DNA of 64,000 bases from Burkholderiaceae bacterium (GCA_018261755.1 JAGTRJ010000025.1:1-64000); one strand, 5' to 3'. Shown: positions 1 through 9,583, counted from the first letter of the stretch. The notes: generated by a model not told the origin, from the letters alone. Program-made: numbers and translations.

Positions 1-1175
1 TGCGCCGCGCGCCGCGCCGGCATGTAGCCGAAAATCACGCCGATGGCGGCCGAAAAGAAGAACGCCAGCAGGTTGATGCCCGGATTGAACAGGAAAGGCA
101 TGCGCATCAGCGACGACAGCCCCAGACAGGCGAAGAACGCCAGCACGATGCCGATCAGTCCGCCCAGCGCCGACAGCACCACTGCCTCGATCAGGAATTG
201 CAGCAGCACTTCATGCTCCAGTGCGCCTATCGCCAGCCGGATGCCAATCTCGCGCGTGCGTTCGGTGACCGATACCAGCATGATGTTCATGATGCCGATG
301 CCGCCAACGACCAGGCTGACCGCCGCCACCGCGCCCAGCAGCCCGGTCATGGTGCGGATCGTGCCCGACAGGGTTTCCGCAATCTGCTTGGTATCCATCA
401 CGTTGAAGTTATCGACTTCGTTTTCAGCCAGCTTGCGCCGTTCGCGCAGCAGCGAGCGCATCTGCGGAATAACCGCCGACGCGCTCGTGCTGTCCTTGAG
501 CGACACCAGTATGGTCGAAATATCCAGATTGCCGGTCAGCCGCCGCTGCACGGTGTTAAGCGGCATCAGCAGGATGTCGTCCTGATCCATGCCCATAGCG
601 CCCTGCCCCTTCGAATCGAGCAGACCTACCACCTGACAGACGAAATTCTTGATGCGGATTTCATCGCCCAGCGGGTTGCGATTGCCGAAAAGTTGCTTGC
701 GGATGGTCGCGCCAATGATGCACACCGCCTTGCCGGCCAGTTCCTCGTCTTCAAGAAACGTCCGACCAGCCGCCAGTTTCCAGTTACCGGCCACAAGATA
801 GCCGTTGGTGGTGCCGTTGACCGTACTGGACCAGTTTTCATTGCCCGCCACCAGCGTGACCGAACGGCCGACGACCGGCGCCACTTCCTGCAGGCCGCCG
901 ATCTGCGTACGAATCGCATCGACATCGGCTTTCCTGAAATTTGGCGAACCAGCGCTGTCGCGCCCCGGCCCCATCCGCTGTCCGGGCCGCACCATCAGCA
1001 GGTTGCTGCCGAGGCTGGAAATCTGATCGGCCACCATCTTGGTGGCGCCATTGCCCAGCGTTACCATCGTGATCACCGCCGCCACGCCAATCACGATGCC
1101 CAGCACCGTCAGGAACGAACGCAGCAGGTTGCGCAAGATCTCGCGCATCGCCAGTATCAGTGCGCTCAGTATCAT
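1..1175 (-). CDS. MacB-type ABC exporter permease, 3' end cut by window edge
   Basis: Membrane subunit of a MacB-like exporter that works with the ATPase and adaptor encoded just upstream. The start ATG overlaps the ATPase stop as ATGA, so the two are translationally coupled. A first membrane helix (LRSFLTVLGIVIGVAAV) begins near residue 15, followed by a long periplasmic region. The last visible residues, GYMPARRAA, match the usual end of the FtsX-type permease domain, so probably only a dozen or so residues lie outside the window. About 391 codons are present. In E. coli MacB the ATPase and permease are fused; here they are two genes, as in many YknY/YknZ-like systems. The substrate cannot be inferred. 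Confidence 0.88.
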   Translation of the reverse strand, partial: MILSALILAMREILRNLLRSFLTVLGIVIGVAAVITMVTLGNGATKMVADQISSLGSNLLMVRPGQRMGPGRDSAGSPNFRKADVDAIRTQIGGLQEVAPVVGRSVTLVAGNENWSSTVNGTTNGYLVAGNWKLAAGRTFLEDEELAGKAVCIIGATIRKQLFGNRNPLGDEIRIKNFVCQVVGLLDSKGQGAMGMDQDDILLMPLNTVQRRLTGNLDISTILVSLKDSTSASAVIPQMRSLLRERRKLAENEVDNFNVMDTKQIAETLSGTIRTMTGLLGAVAAVSLVVGGIGIMNIMLVSVTERTREIGIRLAIGALEHEVLLQFLIEAVVLSALGGLIGIVLAFFACLGLSSLMRMPFLFNPGINLLAFFFSAAIGVIFGYMPARRAA

Positions 1176-1897
1176 GCCAATGCCTCCTGCCGTTCATCCT
1201 TCTCCACCAGCCCATCGACAAAATGAATCACGCGCCCGGCATAAGCCGCCATTTCCGGCTCGTGCGTAACCATGATGATGGTGATGCCATGCTCGCGGTT
1301 CAGTTGCACCAGCAGCTCCATGATTTCGCGGCTGCGCTGCGTATCCAGATTGCCAGTCGGCTCATCGGCCAGCAGCACCATCGGGTTGGTCACGATCGCG
1401 CGCGCAATCGCCACCCGTTGCTGCTGCCCGCCGGACAGTTCGGCCGGCGTATGCGTCGCCCAGCCTTCCAGCCCCACCTTCGCCAGCGCAGCCAGCGCAG
1501 CTGCATGCCGGTCAGCCGCCGTCACACCGCGGTACAGCAGCGGCAGTTCGACGTTTTCCTGCGCCGATGTGCGCGCCAGCAGGTTGAATCCCTGAAACAC
1601 GAATCCCAGACACTGGCGCCGCAGCAGCGCGCGCTGGTTGCGCTGGAACTGCTCGACATGGATGCCGCTGAAAACGTATTCGCCGGTGGTGGGCGTATCC
1701 AGGCAGCCGAGAATGTTCATCACGGTCGATTTGCCGGAGCCGCTCGGCCCCATCACCGCGACAAATTCACCGGCATTGATGCTGACGTCGATACCGCGCA
1801 ACGCCTGAAACGCAGCCTGCCCGTCACCGTAGGTCTTGGTGATGCCGTGCAGTGCGATCAGCGGCGGCTCAGGCGTCTGGCTCTCCGTCAGGCTCAT
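1172..1897 (-). CDS. MacB/LolD-type ABC transporter ATPase
   Basis: Cytoplasmic ATPase of 241 residues powering the exporter permease encoded next. Visible motifs in order: Walker A GPSGSGKS near residue 50, a Q-loop in VFQGFNLL, signature LSGGQQQR, Walker [13 protein letters not shown] and the H-loop THEPE. The length and the DEPTGNLD form of Walker B are typical of the MacB/LolD/FtsE subfamily. The start overlaps the stop of the adaptor gene as ATGA, and its own stop overlaps the permease start in the same way, so four genes form one tightly coupled operon with the outer-membrane channel first. Confidence 0.93.
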   Translation of the reverse strand: MSLTESQTPEPPLIALHGITKTYGDGQAAFQALRGIDVSINAGEFVAVMGPSGSGKSTVMNILGCLDTPTTGEYVFSGIHVEQFQRNQRALLRRQCLGFVFQGFNLLARTSAQENVELPLLYRGVTAADRHAAALAALAKVGLEGWATHTPAELSGGQQQRVAIARAIVTNPMVLLADEPTGNLDTQRSREIMELLVQLNREHGITIIMVTHEPEMAAYAGRVIHFVDGLVEKDERQEALA

Positions 1898-3192
1898 TTT
1901 TTGGCTTCCTGATAATCGGTGATCACCTGCATTCCGGCCTTCAGTTCGCCGCCGGTAATTTCAGTGGTCTTGCCATTCGAAACGCCCGCCTGCACCGATA
2001 CCGCTTTCGGCTTGCCCTGCTCCAGCACCCAGACCTGCTGCTGGCTGTCCGCACCAGCGGCCTGCGTCACCACTTTTTGCGCTGGCCCAGCCGGCGGCCG
2101 GGGCAGCAAGCCGGAAACGAAACTGCCCTTCTGCGCCGCCGTCTTCGCTGGCGGCGTAAAGCGCAACGCGGAATTCGGCACCAGCAGCACGTTCTCGCGA
2201 TTCGCAGTCACAATCGAAGCGGTCGCCGTCATCCCCGGACGCAGCGCCAGATCATCGTTGCCCACCGTCAGAACGGTTTTGTAAGTCACCACGTTGTCGG
2301 TAATGGTCGAACCGATACCGACACGCTGAATCGTAGCCGGGAAGTTGCGACCGGGCCATGCCGCCACCGTGAAGGTCGATGGCTGCCCCAGCTTTACCGT
2401 GCCGACATCGGCTTCATCCACCTTGACCTGCAATTCCATCTTGGTCAAATCCTCGGCGATGGTGAACAGCACCGGCGTAGTCATCGCCGCCGCCACCGTC
2501 TGCCCCGGCTCAACCTTGCGCGTCAGCACCACGCCATCGACCGGCGAACGGATCGTGCCCTTGGCCAGATTGGTTTCATCGGTTTTCAGGGTTGCATCGG
2601 CCTGCGCCACCGAAGCGCGCGCGCTGGCTTCATTCGCGATGGCTCGCTTGAGCGATGCCTCGGCCGTTTCCAGTTCGGTTTTCGACGGCACCTTGCCGCC
2701 GGAAAGTTCAGCCACATGACGCATCCGCGCCAGCGATGCCTTCGATTCCGCCAGTGTCGCCTGCGCCTGCGCCACCGTCGCCCTAGCCGCCGCCAGCGCC
2801 GCCCTCGACTTGGTTACCGCATCCTTGAGCTTGTCCAGATCGAGTTGCGCCAGCAACTGCCCCTTCTTCACCTGATCGTTTTCTTCCACCAGCACCTTCG
2901 CCAGCGTGCCCGACAATTCGCTGCCGACATCGACTGACTTGGTCGGCTGCAGCGTGCCGGAAGCCGAAACCGTCACCACCAGATTGCCCGCTACCGCTTC
3001 TTCGGTCACATACTGCCCTTCGCCGCTTTTGCCGCCGGGGAAAATGAAAAACAGCACCACCAGCGCCAGAATCGCCGCGCCGCTCATCATCAGATAACGG
3101 CGCCGCTTGCCGCCCGCCAGCATGCCTTGCGGCACCTTCTCCAGCATCGCCTGCAGCGCCTCGCGCGCGTTGTCAGCATTTTCCTGTGTCAT
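1894..3192 (-). CDS. MacA-like periplasmic adaptor (HlyD/RND family)
   Basis: Membrane fusion protein of 432 residues linking the inner-membrane MacB-type exporter to the outer-membrane channel. There is a short cytoplasmic N-terminus with a basic KRRR stretch, one membrane anchor near residues 34-52, then a split lipoyl/biotinyl-like half (VGSELSGTLAKVLVEENDQV), an Ala-rich alpha-helical hairpin around residues 110-200, the second lipoyl half (IRSPVDGVVLTRKVEPGQTV) and beta-barrel and membrane-proximal domains. The C-terminal insertion rich in Pro and Gln near residues 335-370 is longer than in MacA of E. coli. ATGA overlaps join it to both neighbours. Confidence 0.9.
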   Translation of the reverse strand: MTQENADNAREALQAMLEKVPQGMLAGGKRRRYLMMSGAAILALVVLFFIFPGGKSGEGQYVTEEAVAGNLVVTVSASGTLQPTKSVDVGSELSGTLAKVLVEENDQVKKGQLLAQLDLDKLKDAVTKSRAALAAARATVAQAQATLAESKASLARMRHVAELSGGKVPSKTELETAEASLKRAIANEASARASVAQADATLKTDETNLAKGTIRSPVDGVVLTRKVEPGQTVAAAMTTPVLFTIAEDLTKMELQVKVDEADVGTVKLGQPSTFTVAAWPGRNFPATIQRVGIGSTITDNVVTYKTVLTVGNDDLALRPGMTATASIVTANRENVLLVPNSALRFTPPAKTAAQKGSFVSGLLPRPPAGPAQKVVTQAAGADSQQQVWVLEQGKPKAVSVQAGVSNGKTTEITGGELKAGMQVITDYQEAKK

Positions 3193-4676
3193 GATTTGTC
3201 ATTCCGTGATTGACTGCCGCCGGCACCGGATTGCGATTCCCAGCCACCGCCCAGCGCCTTGTAAAGTTTGACCAGACTGGTGCGCATTCCTGCTTCGGCC
3301 ACCGCCAGATTGTCTTCGGCGCTCAACAGCGTGCGCTCGGTTTCCAGCACCTTCTGGAAATCCGCCAGACCGGACTGGTACAGGTTGCGCGTCAGTTGCG
3401 CCGCATTGCGCGCCGCTTCGGCCGCTCCGCGGCGCGCATCGACCCTCTCGCGCCCAACCGCATACGATTTCAATCCATTCTCGACTTCTTCCAGCGCCAG
3501 CAAGACGCTTTTCTGGTATGAAATCAGCGCCTGTTCCTGCACCGCGTTCTGGATTTCAACCGCGCTGCGCAGGTTGCCGCCATCGAACAGCGTCGCCGCC
3601 AGCGTGCCAGTCACCGTGCGCGCCAGCGTGCCGGCGGCTCCGATCGCACCGAGGCTGTATGCCTGCCAGCCGAACGATTCGCCCAGTTTCAGGCTCGGAA
3701 AACGTTTCGCCAGTTTTTGCCCGACACGCGCCGTCTCGGCCGCCAATGTCCGTTCAGCCACGATCAGGTCGGGCCGCTGGCGCAGCACGTCCGATGGAAT
3801 GCCACTGGCAACGGATGGGGGCAAATCCGGCAGCGGTTTGGCCGCCTGCAATTGCTGCCGCAGGCTGCCGGGATTTTTTCCCAGCAGCACCGCCAGCCGG
3901 TTTTCAGCCGCGCTCAGGCTGACTTCGAGATCGGGAATAACGGCCCTTGTCTGTTCACGGTTGGTGCGCGCCTGTTCGACATCGCTGCCTCCGACCAGGC
4001 CAGCCTGATTGCGCCATTCGGTGATTTGCAGCGTTTCCGTCTGGCTGGCGAGGTTGCGCCGTGCGATTTCCAGCCGCTGCTGGTAGGCGCGCAGTTCGAT
4101 GTAATTCTGAGCCACTTCCGCCACCAGAGAAACGCGCGCATGGTTCAGGCTGGCTTCGCTCGCCTGCTGATCGGCCGTCGTCGCTTCAATCCCGCGCCGA
4201 GTGCCGCCGAAGATATCGATCTCCCACGCGGCATCGAATCCGGCATCGTACATCGTGCGCACTGGCGTTGGCGTAATCACTTCGGCCGTCTTGCTGCGCG
4301 TGGCGGCACCGGATGCGGTAACGGTCGGGAACAGACCGCTGATCGCCTGGTCGCGGCCGGCTCGCGCCTGACGCAGGCGCGCCTGCGCCAGCTTCACATC
4401 CAGACTGCCTGCCAACGCCTCCTCGATCAGCTGGTCGAGTTGCGGATCATTGAACTGCCGCCACCACTGTGCCATGACCGCTGACGCCGCCGTCGATGGT
4501 TGCGATGCGCCTGTGGCAGCGCCGGTAGCGTTACCGGCGAGCGGCACCGTCCACGCCGACGGCAGCGAAAGCTCAGGCACCTGGTAATCGGGCCCGACCG
4601 CCGGCAGCGCACAGCCGCTCAACATGGCCGCCGCCAGTGCCGTCAGCCAGAAAGAAGTTGTTATTTTCATGTTCAT
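3189..4676 (-). CDS. NodT/OprM-type outer-membrane efflux lipoprotein
   Basis: Outer-membrane channel of the tripartite efflux system, first gene of the operon. From the chosen start (MNMKITTSF) there is a lipoprotein signal with lipobox LSGC, followed by VGPDYQVP, the hallmark of NodT-family factors, and two OEP repeats with long Ala/Gln-rich helices. Predicted length is 495 residues, usual for the family. An upstream in-frame ATG would add 30 residues in front of the signal peptide, so I prefer the internal start, although neither has a strong Shine-Dalgarno. The stop overlaps the adaptor start as ATGA. Confidence 0.9.
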   Translation of the reverse strand: MNMKITTSFWLTALAAAMLSGCALPAVGPDYQVPELSLPSAWTVPLAGNATGAATGASQPSTAASAVMAQWWRQFNDPQLDQLIEEALAGSLDVKLAQARLRQARAGRDQAISGLFPTVTASGAATRSKTAEVITPTPVRTMYDAGFDAAWEIDIFGGTRRGIEATTADQQASEASLNHARVSLVAEVAQNYIELRAYQQRLEIARRNLASQTETLQITEWRNQAGLVGGSDVEQARTNREQTRAVIPDLEVSLSAAENRLAVLLGKNPGSLRQQLQAAKPLPDLPPSVASGIPSDVLRQRPDLIVAERTLAAETARVGQKLAKRFPSLKLGESFGWQAYSLGAIGAAGTLARTVTGTLAATLFDGGNLRSAVEIQNAVQEQALISYQKSVLLALEEVENGLKSYAVGRERVDARRGAAEAARNAAQLTRNLYQSGLADFQKVLETERTLLSAEDNLAVAEAGMRTSLVKLYKALGGGWESQSGAGGSQSRNDKS

Positions 4677-4730
4677 CGAATCGGACTGCATGACAGCCGG
4701 ATGGCCTGCCTTGACGATAGCATCTTGCCA

Positions 4731-4748
4731 GCCAAATAAGGAGAAATT
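4731..4748 (-). promoter_or_regulatory. BaeR-box-like operator upstream of the efflux operon
   Basis: On the minus strand the site reads AATTTCTCCTTATTTGGC. Compared with the E. coli BaeR box as I remember it (TTTTTCTCCATDATTGGC), 14 of 18 positions agree, including the TTTCTCC and TTGGC cores. It sits 55 bp upstream of the channel gene start and in front of the divergent BaeS/BaeR-like pair, so it is well placed to let the response regulator control the efflux operon. The match to the remembered consensus needs checking against curated sites. Confidence 0.55.
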
Positions 4749-4791
4749 TTGAAGATTCGCTGCCAAGTGATTTTCATCGCGGACGCGCTCC

Positions 4792-4797
4792 TATAAT
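4792..4797 (+). promoter_or_regulatory. -10 hexamer for the two-component operon
   Basis: A perfect TATAAT lies 30 bp before the kinase start. No convincing -35 is found at 16-18 bp upstream (around GATTTT), which would fit a promoter needing an activator. Confidence 0.45.
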
Positions 4798-4827
4798 GTA
4801 GCGTCGTCAATCATCATCCTGTTTCAC

Positions 4828-6240
4828 ATGCGCCTCGGTATCACCGCCAAACTGTTTCTGGCCATTTTGCTGACCTGCGTCATCGCCTCGTTCGCGATGC
4901 TGGGCGCAATGCGCTACAGTTTTCATCATGGCTTCCTCGGCTATCTGAATGAACAGGAAGCGCAACGGGTCGAATCGGTGCTGCCCAAGCTCGCTGCCGC
5001 CTACCGCCAGCATGGCAACTGGGATTTCGTGCGCGACAAGCCGCGACTGTGGTTTTCACTCATCCGTCCTGAAGGCATGCCGGATTTCAAGCATCACCGA
5101 CCCAGCCTGCCACCGCCACCGCTGCCCGATTCCGAATTCACCGGCCTGATGATGCGTTTCAGTCTGCTCGATGCGCAAAAACAGCTCGTAATCGGCAATC
5201 ATAAGCTGTTCACGCACACGCCGATGCGGCCAATTGAAGTCAATGGCCAGGTGGTCGGATGGATTGCATGGATGCCGCTGGAACGCGCCATCACCAATGT
5301 TGCGGTCCGATTCCATGAGCGGCAGGCCCAGTCCGGCTGGATCATCGTCGTAATCGCGATCGTGCTCGCCGCCTTAGTCGCCTGGCTGCTGGCCAGAATT
5401 TTCCTGGCGCCGCTCAAGCGCATCACCGCCTCGACCCACAGCCTCGCGGCAGGCGATTACGCCGCTCGCGTGCCGGTTTCTTCCGGCGACGAACTGGGGC
5501 AACTGGGCGAAGATTTCAACCGACTGGCGCTGACGCTGGAAAAAAATGAAAACCTGCGGCGCAATTTCATGGCCGACATTTCGCACGAACTGCGCACGCC
5601 GCTGGCGGTGCTCAAGGGCGAACTGGAAGCGGTCGAAGACGGCATCCGGCCGATGTCGCTGGCCAGCATCCGCTCGCTGCAGACTGAAGTCGGCACACTG
5701 GGCAAGCTGGTGGACGATCTGTACCAGTTGTCGCTGTCCGACGTCGGCGCGCTTGCCTACCGCAAGAACCGGGTCGATGTGCTGGCGATTTTGATGCAAA
5801 CCATTGCGTCGTTCGAAGAACGTTTTGCCGACAAGGCGATCCGCGTCGATCTGCGGTTCGACACCACGCAGGCCGCGCACTGCAATGCCGATCCGCTGCG
5901 GCTGCAGCAAATGTTCAGCAACCTGCTGGAAAACGCCCATCGCTACACCGATGCCGGTGGCGTGCTGGAAATCTGCTGCACGCACGATGACGAACTCGTC
6001 CGCATTGATTTCCAGGATAGCGCGCCTGGCGTTCCTGCAGACAAGCTGCCGCATCTGTTTGAACGCTTCTACCGCGCCGATCATTCGCGCAGCCGCGCCA
6101 CCGGCGGCAGCGGGCTGGGGCTGGCGATCAGCCGCAACATCGCCGAAGCGCATCAGGGCGGCATGCGCGCGCAGGCATCGCCGCTGGGCGGGCTGTGGAT
6201 TTCAGTCGCCTTGCCGCTGGCCGGAAAGGAAACCGCATGA
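4828..6240 (+). CDS. baeS: BaeS-like envelope-stress sensor histidine kinase
   Basis: Membrane histidine kinase of 470 residues. An N-terminal helix (residues 6-26), a periplasmic region of about 140 residues with a Pro-rich patch ([10 protein letters not shown]), a second helix near 170-192, HAMP, then the dimerisation H-box [17 protein letters not shown], an N-box ([11 protein letters not shown]), G1 (DSAPGVP), F (LFERFYRAD) and G2 ([10 protein letters not shown]). The H-box sequence is very close to BaeS. The G1 box reads DSAPG instead of the usual DxGxG, a small deviation also found in some BaeS proteins. It overlaps the regulator gene as ATGA, and a BaeR-like box lies just upstream, so a role in efflux control is likely. 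Confidence 0.8.
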   Translation: MRLGITAKLFLAILLTCVIASFAMLGAMRYSFHHGFLGYLNEQEAQRVESVLPKLAAAYRQHGNWDFVRDKPRLWFSLIRPEGMPDFKHHRPSLPPPPLPDSEFTGLMMRFSLLDAQKQLVIGNHKLFTHTPMRPIEVNGQVVGWIAWMPLERAITNVAVRFHERQAQSGWIIVVIAIVLAALVAWLLARIFLAPLKRITASTHSLAAGDYAARVPVSSGDELGQLGEDFNRLALTLEKNENLRRNFMADISHELRTPLAVLKGELEAVEDGIRPMSLASIRSLQTEVGTLGKLVDDLYQLSLSDVGALAYRKNRVDVLAILMQTIASFEERFADKAIRVDLRFDTTQAAHCNADPLRLQQMFSNLLENAHRYTDAGGVLEICCTHDDELVRIDFQDSAPGVPADKLPHLFERFYRADHSRSRATGGSGLGLAISRNIAEAHQGGMRAQASPLGGLWISVALPLAGKETA

Positions 6241-6917
6241 CGGATACACAGCCGGCCATGATCCTGATCGTCGAGGATGAACCGAAGCTTGCCGCGCTGC
6301 TGGCCGATTATCTGGCGCAATCGAATTTTCTCAGCATGCACATTGCCAACGGCCTGGACGTGATCCCGGCCGTGCGTGCAGCAATGCCGGATCTGATCCT
6401 GCTCGATCTGATGCTGCCCGGGCGCGACGGCATTGACCTGTGCCGCGAACTGCGCACCTTCAGTGATGTACCGATCGTAATGGTGACCGCCAAGGTGGAA
6501 GAAATCGACCGGCTGCTGGGGCTGCAACTGGGCGCCGACGACTACATCTGCAAGCCGTTCAGCCCGCGCGAAGTAGTGGCGCGCGTGCAAGCCATCCTGC
6601 GGCGCGCCGGGCGGCAGCGCGCACCTGCCGGGAACGGCCTGGTCTTCGATGATGAATTGCACACCGCCAGCTATCACGACCAGCGGTTCGACCTGACGCC
6701 GGTCGAATTCCGGCTGCTGAAAACGCTGTCCGCCAGCCCGGGGCGCGTGTTCTCGCGCGACCAGCTGATGAACAACCTGTACGAGGATTACCGCGTGGTC
6801 ACCGACCGCACGGTGGACAGCCACATCAAGAACCTGCGGCGCAAGCTTGATGCGGCGTCACCGGACAAGGAACTGATCAAATCAGTCTATGGCGTAGGCT
6901 ACAAATTCGAGTCGTGA
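6237..6917 (+). CDS. baeR: BaeR-like OmpR-family response regulator
   Basis: Response regulator of 226 residues: receiver domain ([18 protein letters not shown], phospho-acceptor in [10 protein letters not shown], conserved Lys in [13 protein letters not shown]) and a C-terminal winged-helix domain ([14 protein letters not shown] ... [15 protein letters not shown]). The start was placed at the ATG overlapping the kinase stop (ATGA); a longer frame beginning 42 bp earlier lies inside the kinase gene. Together with the preceding kinase it forms a complete phosphorelay, and it probably activates the divergent efflux operon through the BaeR-like site. Confidence 0.85.
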   Translation: MTDTQPAMILIVEDEPKLAALLADYLAQSNFLSMHIANGLDVIPAVRAAMPDLILLDLMLPGRDGIDLCRELRTFSDVPIVMVTAKVEEIDRLLGLQLGADDYICKPFSPREVVARVQAILRRAGRQRAPAGNGLVFDDELHTASYHDQRFDLTPVEFRLLKTLSASPGRVFSRDQLMNNLYEDYRVVTDRTVDSHIKNLRRKLDAASPDKELIKSVYGVGYKFES

Positions 6918-6929
6918 ACGGCCAGGCGT

Positions 6930-7607
6930 TCAGTTGACCACCACTTCGCCGCACGCATTTCTTGCTTTGGATTCGGAAACCGCCGCGCGGTAATGTTCCT
7001 TCAGGTAATCGAGCGTCATCGTGGCCCTGATTTCATCCTGCTGACGCGATTTTTTCAGCGTTGCCGCCATCGTCGTCATGAAATTGCGCAAAGGCTCGGA
7101 CAGTGCCAGTTCCTCGATCCGGCCCGACTTCCAGTCGCCAATCCCCGGCACTGCTGCCACCCCGGCCTCATCGGAACGAATCATGTTGTAAAACCAGTCG
7201 CCATTGATGCAGGCCAGCATCATGATGGCGCGGCCCGGATCGCTCGCTGAAGCAGTCTGCCCCGCCAACCTGTCTTCAGCCAGATGCATCGCCATGCCAA
7301 ACCGGGTTGCGCCCATGAATCCGCTCAAGGCATTGATCGGCGCCGTGAAAGCATATTCGCCAAAATCGACCAGCGCCGCCGGAATGCTCAGGCCATAAAC
7401 GCCAGATTCGCGGCCCAAATTGCCGTCGAAAAAAAACTGATGCGAGCCTCTCGCCGGCTTGGCGCTACCCGCCTTTTCAGCACATGCCATCCGTGCTTCA
7501 TGTTCCACCATTTCCTGCATCGCCAGCACGAACGGCTGCGCCACAGGCGGCAACTTGCCCATGCCATACATTTCCCTCATTGCCTTGCGCCGTTTGGCTT
7601 CGCCCAT
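6930..7607 (-). CDS. hypothetical protein with MGEAKRRK N-terminus
   Basis: A 225-residue soluble protein of unknown function. It begins with MGEAKRRKAMREMYG, an N-terminal signature that recurs in otherwise unrelated hypothetical proteins of proteobacteria and phages. No membrane helix, signal peptide or catalytic motif is evident. Codon use resembles the neighbours, and it is convergent with the response regulator gene (12 bp between stops). A Shine-Dalgarno-like GGAGCGGAGA precedes the ATG. I do not recognise a function. Confidence 0.75.
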   Translation of the reverse strand: MGEAKRRKAMREMYGMGKLPPVAQPFVLAMQEMVEHEARMACAEKAGSAKPARGSHQFFFDGNLGRESGVYGLSIPAALVDFGEYAFTAPINALSGFMGATRFGMAMHLAEDRLAGQTASASDPGRAIMMLACINGDWFYNMIRSDEAGVAAVPGIGDWKSGRIEELALSEPLRNFMTTMAATLKKSRQQDEIRATMTLDYLKEHYRAAVSESKARNACGEVVVN

Positions 7608-7710
7608 TCTCCGCTCCTGATTAAGATTTATGCCGCGTCTGTCGCAGCTTGCGTGCGAAGATTAACCGAAAAGCAGGAAACAATGTGCTGCCGTTTCCGA
7701 TTGAGGCAAT

Positions 7711-8259
7711 TCATCCGTTCATGCAATCATGCCGGCACAGTTCTTCGGCAAAGGCGTCCACCCTCGTCCAGTCGGTGAATTCGGTCGTGCTGGTCGGGTC
7801 GGTCGGGCCGCCGGTAATCCGCATGATGAAGCGGATAATCGCCCGATCCAGCCAGCCGTAGCGCGGGTAATCGAGCTTGCCGGCGAACACCGCCGCCTGC
7901 TTGGGCTGCCAGCGCACGCGGCGCAGGAACTTTTTCAGGTACGGATTGGTTTGCGGCGTGTTCTTTTCCGGCTTGCGCGCCACCAGATTGACAGAGAAAA
8001 ACGCATTCGGCTTGCGTTCCAGCAGCGCGCGATGGCGCTGGATGAATTCCGCCACCGGCTTGCCATGCCGGCCATAACGGATGCTGGCGCCAATGACGAT
8101 CCGGTCAAACGCTTCCAGTCCGGCGGAGCTGGCTGGCGCATCTGCCAGCGGCAGCAGCGTGACTTGATGGCCGCCGGCTTCGATCCGCTGCCGCAGGCGG
8201 CGGCAGATCTCGACCGTGTGGCCGTCGGTGGTTGAATACAGCATCAGAAAACTGGCCAT
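7711..8259 (-). CDS. hemG: menaquinone/quinone-dependent protoporphyrinogen IX dehydrogenase HemG
   Basis: Flavodoxin-fold FMN enzyme of 182 residues that oxidises protoporphyrinogen IX to protoporphyrin IX in heme synthesis, passing electrons to the quinone pool. The N-terminus YSTTDGHTVEI is the FMN phosphate loop, and the blocks IVIGASIRYGRHG, FFSVNLVARKPEKNTPQTNP, VFAGKLDYPRYGW and IMRITGGPTD are characteristic of HemG rather than of general flavodoxins. Length matches E. coli HemG (181). The stop lies over 100 bp from the upstream hypothetical gene, and ispF lies 12 bp upstream on the same strand. Confidence 0.92.
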   Translation of the reverse strand: MASFLMLYSTTDGHTVEICRRLRQRIEAGGHQVTLLPLADAPASSAGLEAFDRIVIGASIRYGRHGKPVAEFIQRHRALLERKPNAFFSVNLVARKPEKNTPQTNPYLKKFLRRVRWQPKQAAVFAGKLDYPRYGWLDRAIIRFIMRITGGPTDPTSTTEFTDWTRVDAFAEELCRHDCMNG

Positions 8260-8271
8260 CGCGCTGCCCTG

Positions 8272-8784
8272 CTACTCGCCGCGCCGCACGATCAGCGCCA
8301 CTGCCTCGGCCGCGATCCCTTCCTCGCGCCCGACAAAGCCCATTTTTTCATTCGTCTTGGCCTTGACGTTGACACAAGCCGCATCGACGCCCAGATCGGC
8401 CGCGATATTGGCCACCATCTGCGCAATGTGCGGCGCCATCTTCGGCGCCTGCGCGATGATGGTCGCATCCAGATTGCCGACCGCGTAGCCGGTGGCCGCC
8501 ACGCGCCGCGCCGCCTCGCGCAGCAGCAGGCGCGAATCCGCGCCCTTGAACTGCGGCTCGGTGTCGGGGAAATGCCGGCCGATGTCGCCCAGCCCGGCCG
8601 CGCCCAGCAAGGCATCGGTGATCGCGTGCAGCAGCACGTCCGCGTCCGAATGGCCCAGCAGACCGAGCGGATGCGCGATTTCGACCCCACCAATGATCAG
8701 CTTGCGCCCCTGGGCCAACGCGTGACAGTCGTAACCCTGGCCGATGCGCCACGGCAAGGCAGGCACTGAGGTCGTCTGAGTCAT
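8272..8784 (-). CDS. ispF: 2-C-methyl-D-erythritol 2,4-cyclodiphosphate synthase IspF
   Basis: Converts CDP-ME 2-phosphate to MEcPP in the non-mevalonate isoprenoid pathway. Metal ligands are visible in GYDCHAL (Asp and His) and in [19 protein letters not shown]. The C-terminal [17 protein letters not shown] is typical. The chosen ATG (MTQTTS) has GGAAGGTGG upstream; an in-frame start 24 bp earlier would place the Shine-Dalgarno inside the gene. It follows ispD on the same strand, but a dispersed repeat has been inserted between them, so the usual close ispD-ispF coupling is interrupted. Confidence 0.95.
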   Translation of the reverse strand: MTQTTSVPALPWRIGQGYDCHALAQGRKLIIGGVEIAHPLGLLGHSDADVLLHAITDALLGAAGLGDIGRHFPDTEPQFKGADSRLLLREAARRVAATGYAVGNLDATIIAQAPKMAPHIAQMVANIAADLGVDAACVNVKAKTNEKMGFVGREEGIAAEAVALIVRRGE

Positions 8785-8815
8785 CGTTCCACCTTCCATT
8801 TTCATCATTATTTAA

Positions 8816-8892
8816 GGGGTATATAGCAAAAACATGCCGCCGGGCCACATATTACGCGGCTATTTTCAAATACTGGCACCAGTATATTTTTC
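8816..8892 (+). repeat. dispersed repeat, copy A (short form)
   Basis: Short-form copy reading GGGGTATATAGC, then GGGCCACATATT and the palindrome ATACTGG-CA-CCAGTAT followed by ATTTTT. It fills the ispD-ispF gap. The ispD stop codon (TGA on the minus strand) abuts and slightly overlaps its right end. The 3' TGACC...GTCAG module is absent. Confidence 0.8.
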
Positions 8893-9583
8893 ACGTGTGT
8901 TGGCTCAAAAACAGTTCCGCCAGCGCGATATCAGCCGCCAGCGTGACCTTGCTGTTGCGCTGATGCCCTTCAACCAGCTTCGGCGACAGCCCCAGCACCT
9001 CGATCGCGCTCGCTTCATCGGTCACGTTCGCATTCTGCCGCAGCGCCCTCAACAACAGCGCGTGGCGGAACATCTGCGGCGTTTGCGCCAGCCACAGGCC
9101 GTCGCGCGGCACGGTCGTCACCTTGCCGTCGGCCACGCGCTTGACCGTATCGACCACTGGCAATGCCAGCAGGCCGCCGACCGCGTCGTCGCCAACCTCG
9201 GCCATCAGCTTGTCGATCAACTGCGGCGTGATGCCGGGCCGGGCCGCATCGTGCACCAGCACCCAGTCGTCATCCCGCACCGTCACGTCAGCCTGCCGCA
9301 TTGCCTGCAAGCCGTTGAGCACCGAATCGCGCCGGGTCGCGCCGCCGCAGCGCAGCAGCGTCACGCCCGCCGTGCCGGCCGGAAACGCACTGTCGATCCA
9401 GCCATCGCCCTCGCTGACAACGATGAAGGTGTGCGCAACCGCAGCACAGGAGAGAAAAGCCTGCGCCGCATGACGCAGCATCAGCTTTCCCGCCAGCGGC
9501 AGGTATTGCTTCGGCACTTCGGCACCGAGACGCGTGCCGACGCCGGCGGCTGGGATCAGGGCAAAATATCGTGGCTGGCTCAT
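8891..9583 (-). CDS. ispD: 2-C-methyl-D-erythritol 4-phosphate cytidylyltransferase IspD
   Basis: Transfers CMP from CTP to MEP in isoprenoid synthesis. The nucleotide-binding signature AAGVGTRLGAEVPKQYLPL is at the N-terminus. RRDSVLNGL, the VHDAARP signature and TDEASAIEVLG complete the family pattern. From MSQPRYFAL it has 230 residues, as expected; an in-frame ATG 48 bp earlier would add a non-conserved extension. It is divergent from mfd. Confidence 0.95.
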   Translation of the reverse strand: MSQPRYFALIPAAGVGTRLGAEVPKQYLPLAGKLMLRHAAQAFLSCAAVAHTFIVVSEGDGWIDSAFPAGTAGVTLLRCGGATRRDSVLNGLQAMRQADVTVRDDDWVLVHDAARPGITPQLIDKLMAEVGDDAVGGLLALPVVDTVKRVADGKVTTVPRDGLWLAQTPQMFRHALLLRALRQNANVTDEASAIEVLGLSPKLVEGHQRNSKVTLAADIALAELFLSQHT

